Below, one piece after another: positions 1 through 9,459 of a stretch of DNA of 64,000 bases. Position 1 is the stretch's first letter. Each line of letters opens with the position of its first letter. Location of the stretch: NCBI RefSeq assembly GCF_000277815.2, contig NC_018469.1:62001-126000 (forward strand), given 5' to 3'. The notes under the pieces were generated by a model, which had not been told where the DNA came from, made no database searches, and was given only the letters and a program-made list of their open reading frames with translations. A program made the position numbers and the translations under genes. This DNA is from Encephalitozoon hellem ATCC 50504 (taxonomy: Eukaryota; Microsporidia; Unikaryonidae).

Positions 1-33
1 CACTTTTAAATATTTTATTGGGTGCCCATCTGC

Positions 34-2379
34 TCATATCTCTCCAGATATATGGGGCGTGTAGATTAGGTGAGGCTCCTTAAACCCTCTGAGGAACCGC
101 TGCCCCTGGTTTATATACATAATTCCCGAATGCTTAGTCCATACACAATGGCAGCAAAACACTCCAACGCCAAGATTCGCAACACGTGATGCTTTACTAA
201 GCACAGGCCCATAAAATCTAACATGGCTGCCTGCTATCCTTGTGTAGAAAGTCCCACATGTTATTCCTATACCAACATCAATCTCCAGGCACCTTAGCAT
301 TTCTTTGACCTTTAGGCCCCACAGGCAGGCCTCCACTCTATCATGAAATGCAACAATCCATATCCTTGAAAAAAACTCTATTCTGGTCCCAGAAAATATA
401 ATACTTATCATCTTCATTATATTTGCCACATTTCCAATAACATACCCGTGGCTCCTATCCCTTGGGAGAATCCTGCAGAATGCAAAAATGGGGTTTGGAT
501 TGAGGAGAAGAGTTCCATAGAACCGCCTCGTGCTGCTTTTCAGCACAAAGTTGTAGTTCTCACTCCCATGTATCGAACTTTCATTGCTTTTTTTCTTGGA
601 AATACTTTTGATTGCATCCTCATATGATAGCTTACAAGGAAGGCTAGTCCTGGATATTAGCCTCACACCCACGCACAAGTCTTTACATAATCCAGAGGTG
701 CTGGAAATCGCCGTTGTCGCAGACAGAGCGCACCGGTGGCCTATGAAGTCCAGGACAGAGTCCAACCTATTCTCAATTGTGTCCAGTATATCAAGCCTTG
801 CAACATTGCCTTGAAAGTCACAGAACACCGGAATGAAGTGCCAGTTCCCGACGTTATCATATATCTCAACAACTTCGGGATCATCAAATATCTTAATCTC
901 TGCAAAATTCGAAAATATAAAGCCAACTCCTCTTCCGTTGAGGATCACATGCTTGGATGTTGTCATACATAGTGCATACTCAGGCCTAATACTTCTGGAA
1001 AAAAGCATCTTCCTAAGAAGGTAGCAAAACCTCCACAGGTAAGTATGAGGATTACAGGTTTCATCCACTTCTGACTGGATGGCCTTAAGCATCTCAAAAA
1101 TGTCGATTTTCGGATCATGCACAGATATAAGAAACAGTCTTCCCTCCACTTCCTTTGGGTCAATCACAAACCTTTCAACCACCCTTCCTTCCCCCCTGCA
1201 CTGATGCACATGACGCCTTGGTTTCTTCCTTTCTGCACCTTTCCTGATGCTTGTGCCTTTGAGATTCAAGTATTTCAGCCCATGCCTGTTAGAAGCCTCG
1301 AGATTCACGAGTGGGTTGTAGGAAAGGTCTAAATGCTCTAATCCACCCCACTCACTAAGATCAAAGGCAATTATCTGGTTCTTGGATGCATCGAGAAACT
1401 TAACTCCCTTGTTTGGTAATGTATGTACAAGATTTCCAGAGATATCTAGATACTCAAGAGATGGGAAAAAAGGAACCTCCTCTATAAAATTGTTCCTGGC
1501 CTTCAGAACCCTTAGCCTCTTTGCATCAAATGACAAGCACCGCATCCCGCAATCATTAATGCTCAAAAAAACAAGGCTCTCGAACTTTCCCAGGCTAACT
1601 CCTTTTGTTCCATCTATAGTTAACTTCTTTGTTATTTTCGATTCCAGCATCTTCACCATTGTTCGAGATAGATCCAGTACTCTTGCCTCTGCACGGCAGA
1701 ATTCTAGGGGATTATGGCTTAGATTCAGGCGTTGGTAACGAAAGTCCTCGAAGAATCTGGTCACTCTGTTGTGCGACACGTTGAAATTTAGTGCTTTCAT
1801 CCTAATGACGCGAGAAATCTTATTGTGCGAGAGATTAACTGTGTTGAAGTATCCGCGAATACACAACACCCCAGATATGCTGTTGTGGCTCAAATCCAGG
1901 TACTTCAACCTCATTGTCGAGAGGTCGGGAACCTTCTTTATCTTGCAGTTCACAAGACTCAGCTTTCTGAGCATGTTAAGCCTTGATTGATCTCTCAGTA
2001 TAACCTTTGTAAAGGATGTGCTTACCGCAAAGTCTCTGGGATCAATAATCATCAGTCTTCTCAATCCACAAATCTTTATGTCGTTCCCATCCTTGTATAG
2101 GCACCTGAGGATAGGCTTGTCACCATTTTTGAGCATCTCCATGCCCTCCTCACAGACTAGCCCCAAGTTCATTTTCCTTTCAAACTTTGCCAATATATCT
2201 GCTGTTTTAGAAAAGACAGACCCAGTGTATTCGTATCTCTCTCCCCCAGAGCCATATATCGGGATGGTTAAGGCAAAGTCGTCTAACCAAACAGTTTCTG
2301 TGGAAGGAAGGTATCTGATTCTAGTAGATGTTATTCTTTTCAGCGTCTCGATCCTTTGGACTTCTAAGCTGATTTCCAT
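34..2379 (-). CDS. Fungal-type adenylate cyclase homologue with degenerate catalytic domain
   Basis: 781 aa. Order: leader (~1-130), leucine-rich repeats (~130-380, repeated LDLS/LNLS-N-L units), a middle region that could match the PP2C-like domain of fungal adenylate cyclases (~400-570), and a C-terminal class III cyclase-like domain (~600-760). The last is recognised by GIGITCG followed by FYGPVLSKASRV (~722-733), which matches the fungal motif Y/F-FGPMVNKASR. Catalytic positions are altered: Asp before FYGP is Arg, the transition-state Asn is Ser, and the metal-binding GD segment reads SRIW before VAF (~670-680); only the Arg of SR is kept. LRR-PP2C-cyclase is the CYR1 architecture, so descent from it is likely, but cAMP synthesis is doubtful. 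The start has a CCC motif just upstream (GAGCCCCTTTATG). A poly(A)-type AATAAAAT lies past the stop near the window edge. Confidence 0.7.
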   Translation of the reverse strand: MEISLEVQRIETLKRITSTRIRYLPSTETVWLDDFALTIPIYGSGGERYEYTGSVFSKTADILAKFERKMNLGLVCEEGMEMLKNGDKPILRCLYKDGNDIKICGLRRLMIIDPRDFAVSTSFTKVILRDQSRLNMLRKLSLVNCKIKKVPDLSTMRLKYLDLSHNSISGVLCIRGYFNTVNLSHNKISRVIRMKALNFNVSHNRVTRFFEDFRYQRLNLSHNPLEFCRAEARVLDLSRTMVKMLESKITKKLTIDGTKGVSLGKFESLVFLSINDCGMRCLSFDAKRLRVLKARNNFIEEVPFFPSLEYLDISGNLVHTLPNKGVKFLDASKNQIIAFDLSEWGGLEHLDLSYNPLVNLEASNRHGLKYLNLKGTSIRKGAERKKPRRHVHQCRGEGRVVERFVIDPKEVEGRLFLISVHDPKIDIFEMLKAIQSEVDETCNPHTYLWRFCYLLRKMLFSRSIRPEYALCMTTSKHVILNGRGVGFIFSNFAEIKIFDDPEVVEIYDNVGNWHFIPVFCDFQGNVARLDILDTIENRLDSVLDFIGHRCALSATTAISSTSGLCKDLCVGVRLISRTSLPCKLSYEDAIKSISKKKSNESSIHGSENYNFVLKSSTRRFYGTLLLNPNPIFAFCRILPRDRSHGYVIGNVANIMKMISIIFSGTRIEFFSRIWIVAFHDRVEACLWGLKVKEMLRCLEIDVGIGITCGTFYTRIAGSHVRFYGPVLSKASRVANLGVGVFCCHCVWTKHSGIMYINQGQRFLRGFKEPHLIYTPHISGEI

Positions 2380-2603
2380 AAAGGGGCTCTCCTTTAAATC
2401 TTGTAATGTAAGGCTGTCTCTGGTCTCAGTTCGTCACACGTAGGCCACAACTAGTCACAATGTACTCTTCACTTACACAAGGCGGCCTGCTCTGAGGTGT
2501 ATGTTTGGCATCCTGCCACACGTCTAAAGTACTCCTTAGACGATTTTTAAGGGGAACCAGGCGTCTATTAAGACCTACAAATCACTTTTGTTTTGAGCCC
2601 CTC

Positions 2604-3170
2604 ATGGACAAATTCCACTTCTTGGCCATAAAAGCATTGTTAACATTCATCTGCACAACGACGGTGCTTGTGCACGAGGGTTCTTTCAGGCCATGTCTGT
2701 GTATGGCTCTATTGCTTGCAACTTCATTTGATGTAGGTGTAATGCTCTATTTCCACATGAAAAGAGTGGAGTACAGGAAGAAATTCTTGAGGAAAGCATA
2801 CGATCCTGGGCACAAGACCCTTATTGCTTTTGCCCTTTGTGAGGTTTCATCCATAGTGCCATTCTATTTCATGGCAGGATACTGGAAATCCATGGTGGCA
2901 AATGTTGTATTAATAGCCAGCCTTAGCATTATTCCCATGCTCAACTCTTCGGGTAGAAGAACAATTCAGCTGGAGCGCAATGAAGAGTTCTTCAAGATAG
3001 GGTTTCTTAAGATAGAGCACATTGAGGATGGCGATGTATGCTTAAACAAAGGTGAGGTGGTTCAGATTCTAGACCACACTGGAGGAAGCACCATAGTCAG
3101 GAAGTCTGATGGAAGGGTCTTTACAATAGAAGATTCCTATATAGACGATGGAATCGACATTGTCCTGTAA
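2604..3170 (+). CDS. Polytopic membrane protein of unknown function
   Basis: 188 aa from the ATG at 2604. Upstream in-frame codons offer only a TTG, while this ATG follows GAGCCCCTC, the CCC-type start signal. Four hydrophobic segments can be seen (about 7-25, 30-50, 70-92 and 95-112), followed by a soluble C-terminal half with a short beta-rich stretch (KGEVVQILDHTGG). I do not recognise the family. It is divergent from the cyclase-like gene, with about 220 bp between the two starts. Confidence 0.6.
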   Translation: MDKFHFLAIKALLTFICTTTVLVHEGSFRPCLCMALLLATSFDVGVMLYFHMKRVEYRKKFLRKAYDPGHKTLIAFALCEVSSIVPFYFMAGYWKSMVANVVLIASLSIIPMLNSSGRRTIQLERNEEFFKIGFLKIEHIEDGDVCLNKGEVVQILDHTGGSTIVRKSDGRVFTIEDSYIDDGIDIVL

Positions 3171-3264
3171 CTCTATGATTAATAATCGACAAAATCTCTA
3201 AATAAAAATAATACTAGATTCGAAAAGAGATGTAAACATGGAATGCATACCCGTCCAAACCCGT

Positions 3265-3810
3265 TTATTCAATTAGAACGCCCTCGAAGTTCTCGACAAA
3301 CCACTTCTTGGCATCTTCTGCATAAACTCTCTGCTTGTTTCCAACTCTTGATCTGCATCTTTTTCTCTTGGATACTCTGTCTCCAGGCCTTGAAAGAACA
3401 ACAAAGAAGTCCATTCCAAAGATTCCAATCGTCGGGTCGTACTTCAGCCCAAGATCAATGTGCTCTTCAATCCCAAATCCAAAGCATCCATTGTTGCTGA
3501 AGCAGCTTTCCTTAAGCTCGTACTCTTTAACCCTTAGCGCAGTGTTAAGAAGCTCATAGGCCTTCTTTCCAGATACATTGACGTGGACTGCAATCTTCTC
3601 GTTTCTTCTGATCCCAAAGTTCCTGATGGTCATTCGGGCCTTCGAGGTCACAGGCTTCTGCCCGGTCAGCTGCTCAAGAACCTTTGCTGCTCTGTCGAGC
3701 TTCGGCCCGCTCTCTCGTGCACATATATGAATGGACAGCTTCTTAATGCTTATCTCTCTCATTGGGTTTGTCTTAAATTAGCCTTCTCAACTTACTTTCT
3801 TCGATGACAT
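3265..3810 (-). CDS. RPL11: 60S ribosomal protein L11 (uL5), spliced
   Basis: Large-subunit protein that contacts 5S rRNA and the central protuberance. The body is a clear L11: [48 protein letters not shown]. An unspliced reading would begin at the internal ATG at 3762 (MREISIKKL). A better model joins exon 1 (3796-3810, encoding MSSKK) across a 24-nt intron (3772-3795) to exon 2 (3265-3771, [12 protein letters not shown]), restoring the eukaryotic NPMRE N-terminus and giving 173 aa. The upstream ATG is the one preceded by AAAAAAATTTGATCCCC. Confidence 0.93.
3772..3795 (-). other. 24-nt spliceosomal intron in RPL11
   Basis: On the coding strand the intron begins GTAAGT and ends CTAATTTAAG, a branch-site-like CTAAT a few bases from the 3' AG. 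Removing it joins five codons to the conserved NPMRE start in frame. Size, 5' location and branch/AG proximity fit the short introns described for Encephalitozoon ribosomal protein genes. Confidence 0.88.
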
Positions 3811-3812
3811 TT

Positions 3813-3829
3813 GGGGATCAAATTTTTTT
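3813..3829 (-). promoter_or_regulatory. AAATTT/CCC start signal of RPL11
   Basis: Reads AAAAAAATTTGATCCCC immediately upstream of the exon-1 ATG. This combination recurs at the other ribosomal protein genes here and supports the spliced model. Confidence 0.7.
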
Positions 3830-3907
3830 CGTTCAAAACCATTACAACCGGCCTCTTAATAATCTAACAGCTTTAATAGTATCACCCAGAGATTCTGCAT
3901 ATACATG

Positions 3908-4201
3908 TCACTCTCCTACAGGCCCGTTCATCTTAATAAACCATTTCTTGTCCAGGACCTCACGGATGTATATAACGTTTCCTTCCTTAGCTCCAACACC
4001 GATGTCTCTTCTTGAAGGCACTGCCTTCAGGGGAAACATCTGGCTTCCGTTCTTGAGGTACCAAGATCCATCTTCAAACTTCACGAGCTTTGTGTTTGTG
4101 CGGCCCTCTCTGTGCCTCACCTGAAACGTCTTGACTTCCTCATCTCCATACTCACTGGGATCAAAAACAAGCCAGCCAGGCTTCTTCACCAGAAAATGCA
4201 T
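3908..4201 (-). CDS. Small basic protein, possible ribosome-associated factor
   Basis: 97 aa from the ATG at 4201; the frame is open a little further but only to a TTG. No family recognised. Visible features are a mixed charged/aromatic composition (KKPGWLVFDPSEYGDEEV at the N-terminus, DKKWFIKMNGPVGE at the C-terminus) and no signal peptide or membrane segment. The upstream region carries AAATTTTG and a GGGACCC element, the double signal otherwise seen here at ribosomal protein genes, and it lies next to RPL11 on the same strand. A role in translation is an inference from promoter and position only. Confidence 0.6.
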   Translation of the reverse strand: MHFLVKKPGWLVFDPSEYGDEEVKTFQVRHREGRTNTKLVKFEDGSWYLKNGSQMFPLKAVPSRRDIGVGAKEGNVIYIREVLDKKWFIKMNGPVGE

Positions 4202-4220
4202 AGGCAGGGTCCCAGTACAC

Positions 4221-4227
4221 AAAATTT
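4221..4227 (-). promoter_or_regulatory. AAATTTT element upstream of the small protein gene
   Basis: AAATTTT on the coding strand about 20 nt upstream of the ATG, with GGGACCC between. Same arrangement as at RPL and RPS genes in the window. Confidence 0.5.
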
Positions 4228-4352
4228 AATTCTGCTACCCGCAAGAAGTCCTTGCAAAGAAACATTCCTTGCTCAGTATGCAGATATGGCTGACTCCCAT
4301 CAAATACGGGATGCCTCTAATTTACATACCGATGAAATGCCCACCCCACAAA

Positions 4353-6509
4353 ATGGAGCACCTGCTGAACGATATTCTACAGAACCCCAGAGGGCCCTCC
4401 GTAGGATATATAGAAGAGCGCCTGGATGGTGTTGACGGGCAGCGCGAGTTTATAGAGCTCTTGAGGAGTGGAAACGGAATCGCATTCACCTATATGAAAA
4501 CAAGGTGCAAGGAATGGATTGAGAATCCGAAGCGGGTCGATATGATACACAATTCCCATGACGTCTTATTCTCGCTGATCTTCAGGTCCTCAGAGCAAAA
4601 CTTCGGGATCCTCTGCTTCTTCTTTGAGACCCTTTATCTCTATGGTGCAGCCTGGGATGGGCTAGTCCGGGACTTGTGTGCAAGTTCAAATGAGAGGAGC
4701 CTAAGAGTCCTGAACCACATGTTCAACAAGTATAGGGTCTGCCCAAGGAGTGATGCCTTGTATGGGGAAATAATCGGCAACATAGAGCTGTGCCAGGATA
4801 TATTCAAGAAGGCATACTTTGAGTCTCTTTCTGAGGACGAAAATATCCTTGGAATGTTTCACTCTTTGGTGTTTCAGGATATCCATCCCTTTTTCGAGAA
4901 CAACGCAGATAAGTTCATAGGGTCTTTTTGTAAGCTTTTGCGTAAGAACGTGCTTCAGAAGGATGTGTGTGAGATTTTCAACCTCTTTGTGACGAAGTAT
5001 CCTGAGTGTGTCGATATGACCAGAATCCTAGGCGTTGTTCTAACGACGATAACAGAGTTTGATTATTTGAAATACAGTGTTCTGCTCAACATTGTGAAAA
5101 GGAAGAGCTATCCTGTTCTCTCCAAGTTCTCGGCTGCACTTGCGAATGCAATAAAACTAGGTGCATATGTGACTGAGAACGAAATTGAGGAAATGAGCGA
5201 GGATGTTCTGCTATACTCAAGAAATCTTCTGAAAGGCTATGACGTGAATAGAGGAATAATAATCGAAATGATCGGGCATCTAAAAAAGGTCTTTGGTGAT
5301 GGATGGGAAAGAGCACTTATTGACGATGAGGCTGCTACACCGATGGATGAGGAGAGACTGATATTTTTGTGCATGGCCCTGAGGATGAGGTTTGAGCAGG
5401 CAGTCAGTAGATGCATTAGTACAATTCGAAACAGCAAGTCCATAGGGTACCTTGGAGTTATCTCCTTCCGATATTTATTATCTGTCGATAGCCAAGCAAT
5501 TATTGATCCCGAGTATATCAGCCGAGGAAACCCTGCATCGTTTCTTGCAATGGCATATCTGAGTAAGTGCGTTGAGGGATGTGAGTCCTTGGCATCCCTC
5601 GAGTCCTATTCGGCAAAGTATGCAGAAGGAGATCGAATGGCATGTGAAAAGATAGGCGGGATTGAATGCTGCACAAAAATCATAAACCAGTTGATGGCGT
5701 TTCTTGAAGGAAGCATCGAGGATGAGTTCTCTTCACAGCTGATTCAGAGAATGATTAGAATCAATCCTTCCTTGGTAAGTCCTGGAGTTGTAAGATTTAT
5801 TGACGGGTTTGTGTGGAAGAATGTTAGGAACATCAACTCACCCCAGGCCTATGTGTATCTACTTGATGTTCAGGGACTTGTCTTTTTGAAGACCGGAGAT
5901 AATGCCTGGGCCCTGAATCTGGTGCAGACTGTGCTTAGTGAGGAGATATTTGAGATATACTCCTCCTCTCTGTTTCTTCTTGCCGTTGTTGTCTTACACT
6001 CGTCTGGAGACTTCTCATCTGTTGTAGAGATAATAAGGCAGGAAAATCTGTGGAAGACTAAAGAGCTCTTGCCAAGCATGGTGTGCCTCACAATATCTCT
6101 TTTCAAGACGGGATATTGTAGCAAGGAACAGGTGGATTATATCGTCAGGTACCTGTCAGAAATCAGTATCCATCATGCCTATGTCCTTCTCAGCAGTACT
6201 GCTGTTTCGGGAAATTACATCGAATGGATTAAGGGAGAAAACGTGGAAGAGGAGTTTATTCTTGCTACTGCCCTAAGGTGCAGAGGGCTGATCGACACTG
6301 AGATGTATAAGGGAATATATGCCAAAAGCCTTCAATACTTCAGGGAGAATTTCATAACAAAGAGAAATGCCAGGCGGGTTCTTCGGGGACTGAAGCGGGG
6401 GGCGGAAGACTTTGGAGAGAACGAAGCTTATGAAGTAATGGAGAGGAACAAGCATAACATTGGATACGAGAACATCCCTTTCAGTGTGGCGGTGGCCTTT
6501 GAGCTTTAG
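4353..6509 (+). CDS. CSE1: Karyopherin-like HEAT-repeat protein, probably CSE1-type exportin
   Basis: 718 aa from the ATG at 4353 (CCCACCCCACAAAATG); in-frame ATGs at 4278, 4311 and 4332 would lengthen it but lack this signal. The sequence is helical and repeat-like throughout, as in importin-beta proteins. A segment near the middle, VTENEIEEMSEDVLLYSRNL, resembles the acidic loop of CSE1/CAS and related karyopherins (ED-P-EYIRRDLEG), followed by a helical repeat array. CSE1 returns importin-alpha to the cytoplasm with Ran-GTP. It is shorter than the yeast protein (~960 aa), as usual for microsporidia. An importin-7/8-type karyopherin is the main alternative. Confidence 0.55.
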   Translation: MEHLLNDILQNPRGPSVGYIEERLDGVDGQREFIELLRSGNGIAFTYMKTRCKEWIENPKRVDMIHNSHDVLFSLIFRSSEQNFGILCFFFETLYLYGAAWDGLVRDLCASSNERSLRVLNHMFNKYRVCPRSDALYGEIIGNIELCQDIFKKAYFESLSEDENILGMFHSLVFQDIHPFFENNADKFIGSFCKLLRKNVLQKDVCEIFNLFVTKYPECVDMTRILGVVLTTITEFDYLKYSVLLNIVKRKSYPVLSKFSAALANAIKLGAYVTENEIEEMSEDVLLYSRNLLKGYDVNRGIIIEMIGHLKKVFGDGWERALIDDEAATPMDEERLIFLCMALRMRFEQAVSRCISTIRNSKSIGYLGVISFRYLLSVDSQAIIDPEYISRGNPASFLAMAYLSKCVEGCESLASLESYSAKYAEGDRMACEKIGGIECCTKIINQLMAFLEGSIEDEFSSQLIQRMIRINPSLVSPGVVRFIDGFVWKNVRNINSPQAYVYLLDVQGLVFLKTGDNAWALNLVQTVLSEEIFEIYSSSLFLLAVVVLHSSGDFSSVVEIIRQENLWKTKELLPSMVCLTISLFKTGYCSKEQVDYIVRYLSEISIHHAYVLLSSTAVSGNYIEWIKGENVEEEFILATALRCRGLIDTEMYKGIYAKSLQYFRENFITKRNARRVLRGLKRGAEDFGENEAYEVMERNKHNIGYENIPFSVAVAFEL

Positions 6510-6636
6510 ACAGCATGCTTTTTCTGTGCCAGCCTTTCTATTTTATGGAAATAAACAGGATTGACCTTCTTAGAGTATGTTTGCAGCTCCTTGCCAGAGA
6601 AGGATTATTTTATGGCGGAATAAGCCCTTAATTGCA

Positions 6637-7800
6637 ATGTTTCAGCCGGGCATTGAAGCGTATCTAGATGCCATAAAGCAGCAGTATGACACGATTATGG
6701 CCGAGAATAGGTCTCTTAGGCAAGAGAATGTTCGGCTTGTAGAGGCAAACAGCCAGTATGCCAGGAAGATCCAGTACTATACAAGTGTTCTGAATAGGCA
6801 GAAGCATCCACTATCCGATGATCCCGAGACAGCATTTATAAAGCCTTCTAAATATCTTAAGAGAGGATGTGACTGGTACTGTGATGGAGACAACCTGTGT
6901 AAGGTCAGCGTCTGTGCAAGGGTAGTGATGCCTGGAAAGATAACAAATGCAGTTATAAGTTCGTGTGGAAGGTTTGTGGCGTTTGGATGTGGATATAAAG
7001 TGTTCGTTATAATGGAGAATGTAATATGGTTCCTGAACGCCTCCTCAGAAAAAATGGAAAGATATGAAGAAAGGATGTGTGAAGGGGAAACACAGGAATA
7101 TAGAATATGCCCTATGGACTTTACTCAGGACTCTCTTCGCCTATATGCAGCAGACGGAAAGGGAGGAGTAAGGGTATGGAATCTGGCTAGCAAATTGCAG
7201 GAAGGATTACTGAAGTCCTGTGACCCGATAGCTCTCAAAATAGTTAGAGACATGATGTTTACTACTGAGTGGGATAAGACTGTGAATGTGTATAGTTTGA
7301 ATGAGAAAATGCTTAGTTTGAACTCTGGAGAGGAGTTCAGCGGGCCTATGGCTGTGAGTCCTAACGGGAGCTTTGTATATGCAGTTGTGAACAGAAGCAA
7401 GATTCTTATTCTTGACGTGAAGGCCGAAACGACGTACCTGACGAACACTAATGAGGAGCGGATTCTGGCAATGTCTGTTTCTGGCGAGCGCATGATGATG
7501 TCTGCCGGAGGATATGGACGGAATGTTGGGCTTTACAGAATAAAGCCAGAAAGACCTTCGTGTAGATGCCAGGATGCCATTGAGCAGAAGGGAACTGTTC
7601 TTTCGCTAGGGTTCATTAGAAACCATCTGTTGGTGGGGCAGCCTGAGGGTGTTATAATCTGGGACCTGGAGGAAAAGAGAAGTATGAGGATACAGATTCA
7701 CGAGTCCAATGTAATCGGTATATCCACATCTAAGAACTTCTTCACAACAGTCGACAACAATGGAATTCTGCGAATATGGAGGTACAACCCTGTTGAATAA
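6637..7800 (+). CDS. TUP1: TUP1-like WD-repeat transcriptional corepressor
   Basis: 387 aa from the ATG at 6637; an earlier in-frame ATG at 6577 would add 20 residues. The later start is preferred because it follows AAGCCCTTAATTGCA and gives an N-terminus like Tup1 (AYLDAIKQQYDTIM, a coiled-coil tetramerisation segment with LRQENVRLVEANSQ). The remainder is a WD40 propeller: a first blade beginning VMPGKITNAVISSCGRFVAF, a GGVRVWNL blade, and a final GILRIWRY blade. In fungi Tup1 forms a repressor complex with Cyc8. Confidence 0.65.
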   Translation: MFQPGIEAYLDAIKQQYDTIMAENRSLRQENVRLVEANSQYARKIQYYTSVLNRQKHPLSDDPETAFIKPSKYLKRGCDWYCDGDNLCKVSVCARVVMPGKITNAVISSCGRFVAFGCGYKVFVIMENVIWFLNASSEKMERYEERMCEGETQEYRICPMDFTQDSLRLYAADGKGGVRVWNLASKLQEGLLKSCDPIALKIVRDMMFTTEWDKTVNVYSLNEKMLSLNSGEEFSGPMAVSPNGSFVYAVVNRSKILILDVKAETTYLTNTNEERILAMSVSGERMMMSAGGYGRNVGLYRIKPERPSCRCQDAIEQKGTVLSLGFIRNHLLVGQPEGVIIWDLEEKRSMRIQIHESNVIGISTSKNFFTTVDNNGILRIWRYNPVE

Positions 7801-7928
7801 ACGGCCCTTTGCCAACATCTAACTTTAAGACAGGTGCTCCTAGAGACTTATTATTAAAACGTTTTTTGGTCTCTCTACGCACGGTGCTTATGTAAGAAAG
7901 ACATGGTTGAGTTGTTATCCTCTTTATT

Positions 7929-9371
7929 CTAGAGTTTACCAATGTATTCTTTTATGTCTGAGATCCATGCATCTCTTTCTTTCTCACAGGTGGTGTATAG
8001 TTCTATTCCTTCTCCGGACTTCTCAAGGCAAAAGCCTGTATGACCCAAGGGTAGGACGTTGCATCCACTGAGAAGGAGAATCTTAAAGACCCTACTTTTC
8101 TCGTAACATATGAGTGCCTTCCCAACAAACTTGAAGAGATAAGCCTTCCATCCCTCATTATACATCAGCAGATACGAAGACCTAAACACCTGGTCACTTG
8201 AAATATCTGAGAGAATGAACGACTGAAGTTGCTTGTCCGTGATCCCAGAATTCAACGTCACCTGTATCATCCTGTCTCTTGCCCTTCTGTCCTGTGGGGA
8301 CATTGCATTTGATAACGTTGTACATTGAATGCTAGGGATAAGTGTGGCGATATCTCCGATGGGTTTACATATCATCCAGCTAACATCTGACTCAACCGTG
8401 ATGTAGTACTTAGTCGTCTCTCTTGAATTTTCGTAGCACAGCACGGTGTTTGATATTTTGATGTTTGGACAGATTGTTAGTTTCCTTCCAGGAGCATAAA
8501 GATTTGAAGCCATTGAAGTGTTGCAAGAACCAGCCCGAGCACGTGGCTGCTCACTAGAATCACACTCCACATCTTCTGCCATGTCCTTGGGCTTTGGTGT
8601 TTTCACATACATCACATCGATAGGAGCAAAAGCCGGTGATCCGCTTGTGTTATTGCACAGAAAAGAATTGGATGCCTGAGACGAAGTCTTGAGGGACGAG
8701 CTAGAGGCCTTATGGTTTGATAACGGATTACTAAATACAGATCTGGACGGAGAAGAGTTCGTATCCACTTGCTCTTTCCTCTTGGTATATAGACATGGCG
8801 AGACGGTATTCCTTTCTTTTGCAGGGCTTCCATAATTGAAAGACGAGTTCCTGTTGAAAATAGAGCTGCTTGCCATGGATTTTACATACCCCATCTTAGA
8901 GTTCATTCCACTGCCCTTTTGCTTAGTATAGGACGTGAAATCTATGGAGGGCTTTTTGTAGAGGTCCAACCCAACTACCGACCCCCTGTACACGTCTCTA
9001 TGGTCCATGCCTCTCCCTACGGCACCTGAGGAATTCACTTTCCATGGTATCACACCTCCAATAAATCCATCCTTTGACTTCAGGCTATTTACATCTCCAA
9101 CATCTTTCCGACCTTTCAGGCTGCCATTTGCTGGCTCTTTTGCATCGGAAGGATCTGTGCACTTGCCAAAATAGCTTGCAGGAGACTCTAACTTGACATT
9201 TTTATTGAACACAAATCCGTTTCCAACACAGGCTCTGGCCTTGAATTCCTCATTGATTTTTCTCATCTTCTCATCCATAGACCCCATAGACAGCCCTCTC
9301 GGATCCCTGAACTTCCCTTGCTCCTCATCTGCTATGGGAGATAGATATGAATACAAAGCATCCTTTCCCAT
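7929..9371 (-). CDS. PH-domain protein, possibly PX-PH
   Basis: 480 aa. The N-terminal two thirds are Ser/Asn/Lys-rich and look disordered. The last ~100 residues form a PH-like fold (GWKAYLFKFVGKALICYEKS ... ending ERDAWISDIKEYIGKL with the conserved Trp of the final helix). The preceding stretch (YYITVESDVSWMICKPIGDI) has the shape of a PX domain, giving a PX-PH arrangement like that in yeast Bem3, but no GAP domain follows. Probably binds phosphoinositides at a membrane; no specific function can be assigned. The start has GAGCCCTAAACATG. Confidence 0.6.
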   Translation of the reverse strand: MGKDALYSYLSPIADEEQGKFRDPRGLSMGSMDEKMRKINEEFKARACVGNGFVFNKNVKLESPASYFGKCTDPSDAKEPANGSLKGRKDVGDVNSLKSKDGFIGGVIPWKVNSSGAVGRGMDHRDVYRGSVVGLDLYKKPSIDFTSYTKQKGSGMNSKMGYVKSMASSSIFNRNSSFNYGSPAKERNTVSPCLYTKRKEQVDTNSSPSRSVFSNPLSNHKASSSSLKTSSQASNSFLCNNTSGSPAFAPIDVMYVKTPKPKDMAEDVECDSSEQPRARAGSCNTSMASNLYAPGRKLTICPNIKISNTVLCYENSRETTKYYITVESDVSWMICKPIGDIATLIPSIQCTTLSNAMSPQDRRARDRMIQVTLNSGITDKQLQSFILSDISSDQVFRSSYLLMYNEGWKAYLFKFVGKALICYEKSRVFKILLLSGCNVLPLGHTGFCLEKSGEGIELYTTCEKERDAWISDIKEYIGKL

Positions 9372-9459
9372 GTTTAGGGCTCAAAATAAACATCATCAAT
9401 ATTCAAGGCCTCTAATAAAACCTGGGCCTCCATAAGATATAAGGAGTAAAACAAATTCT

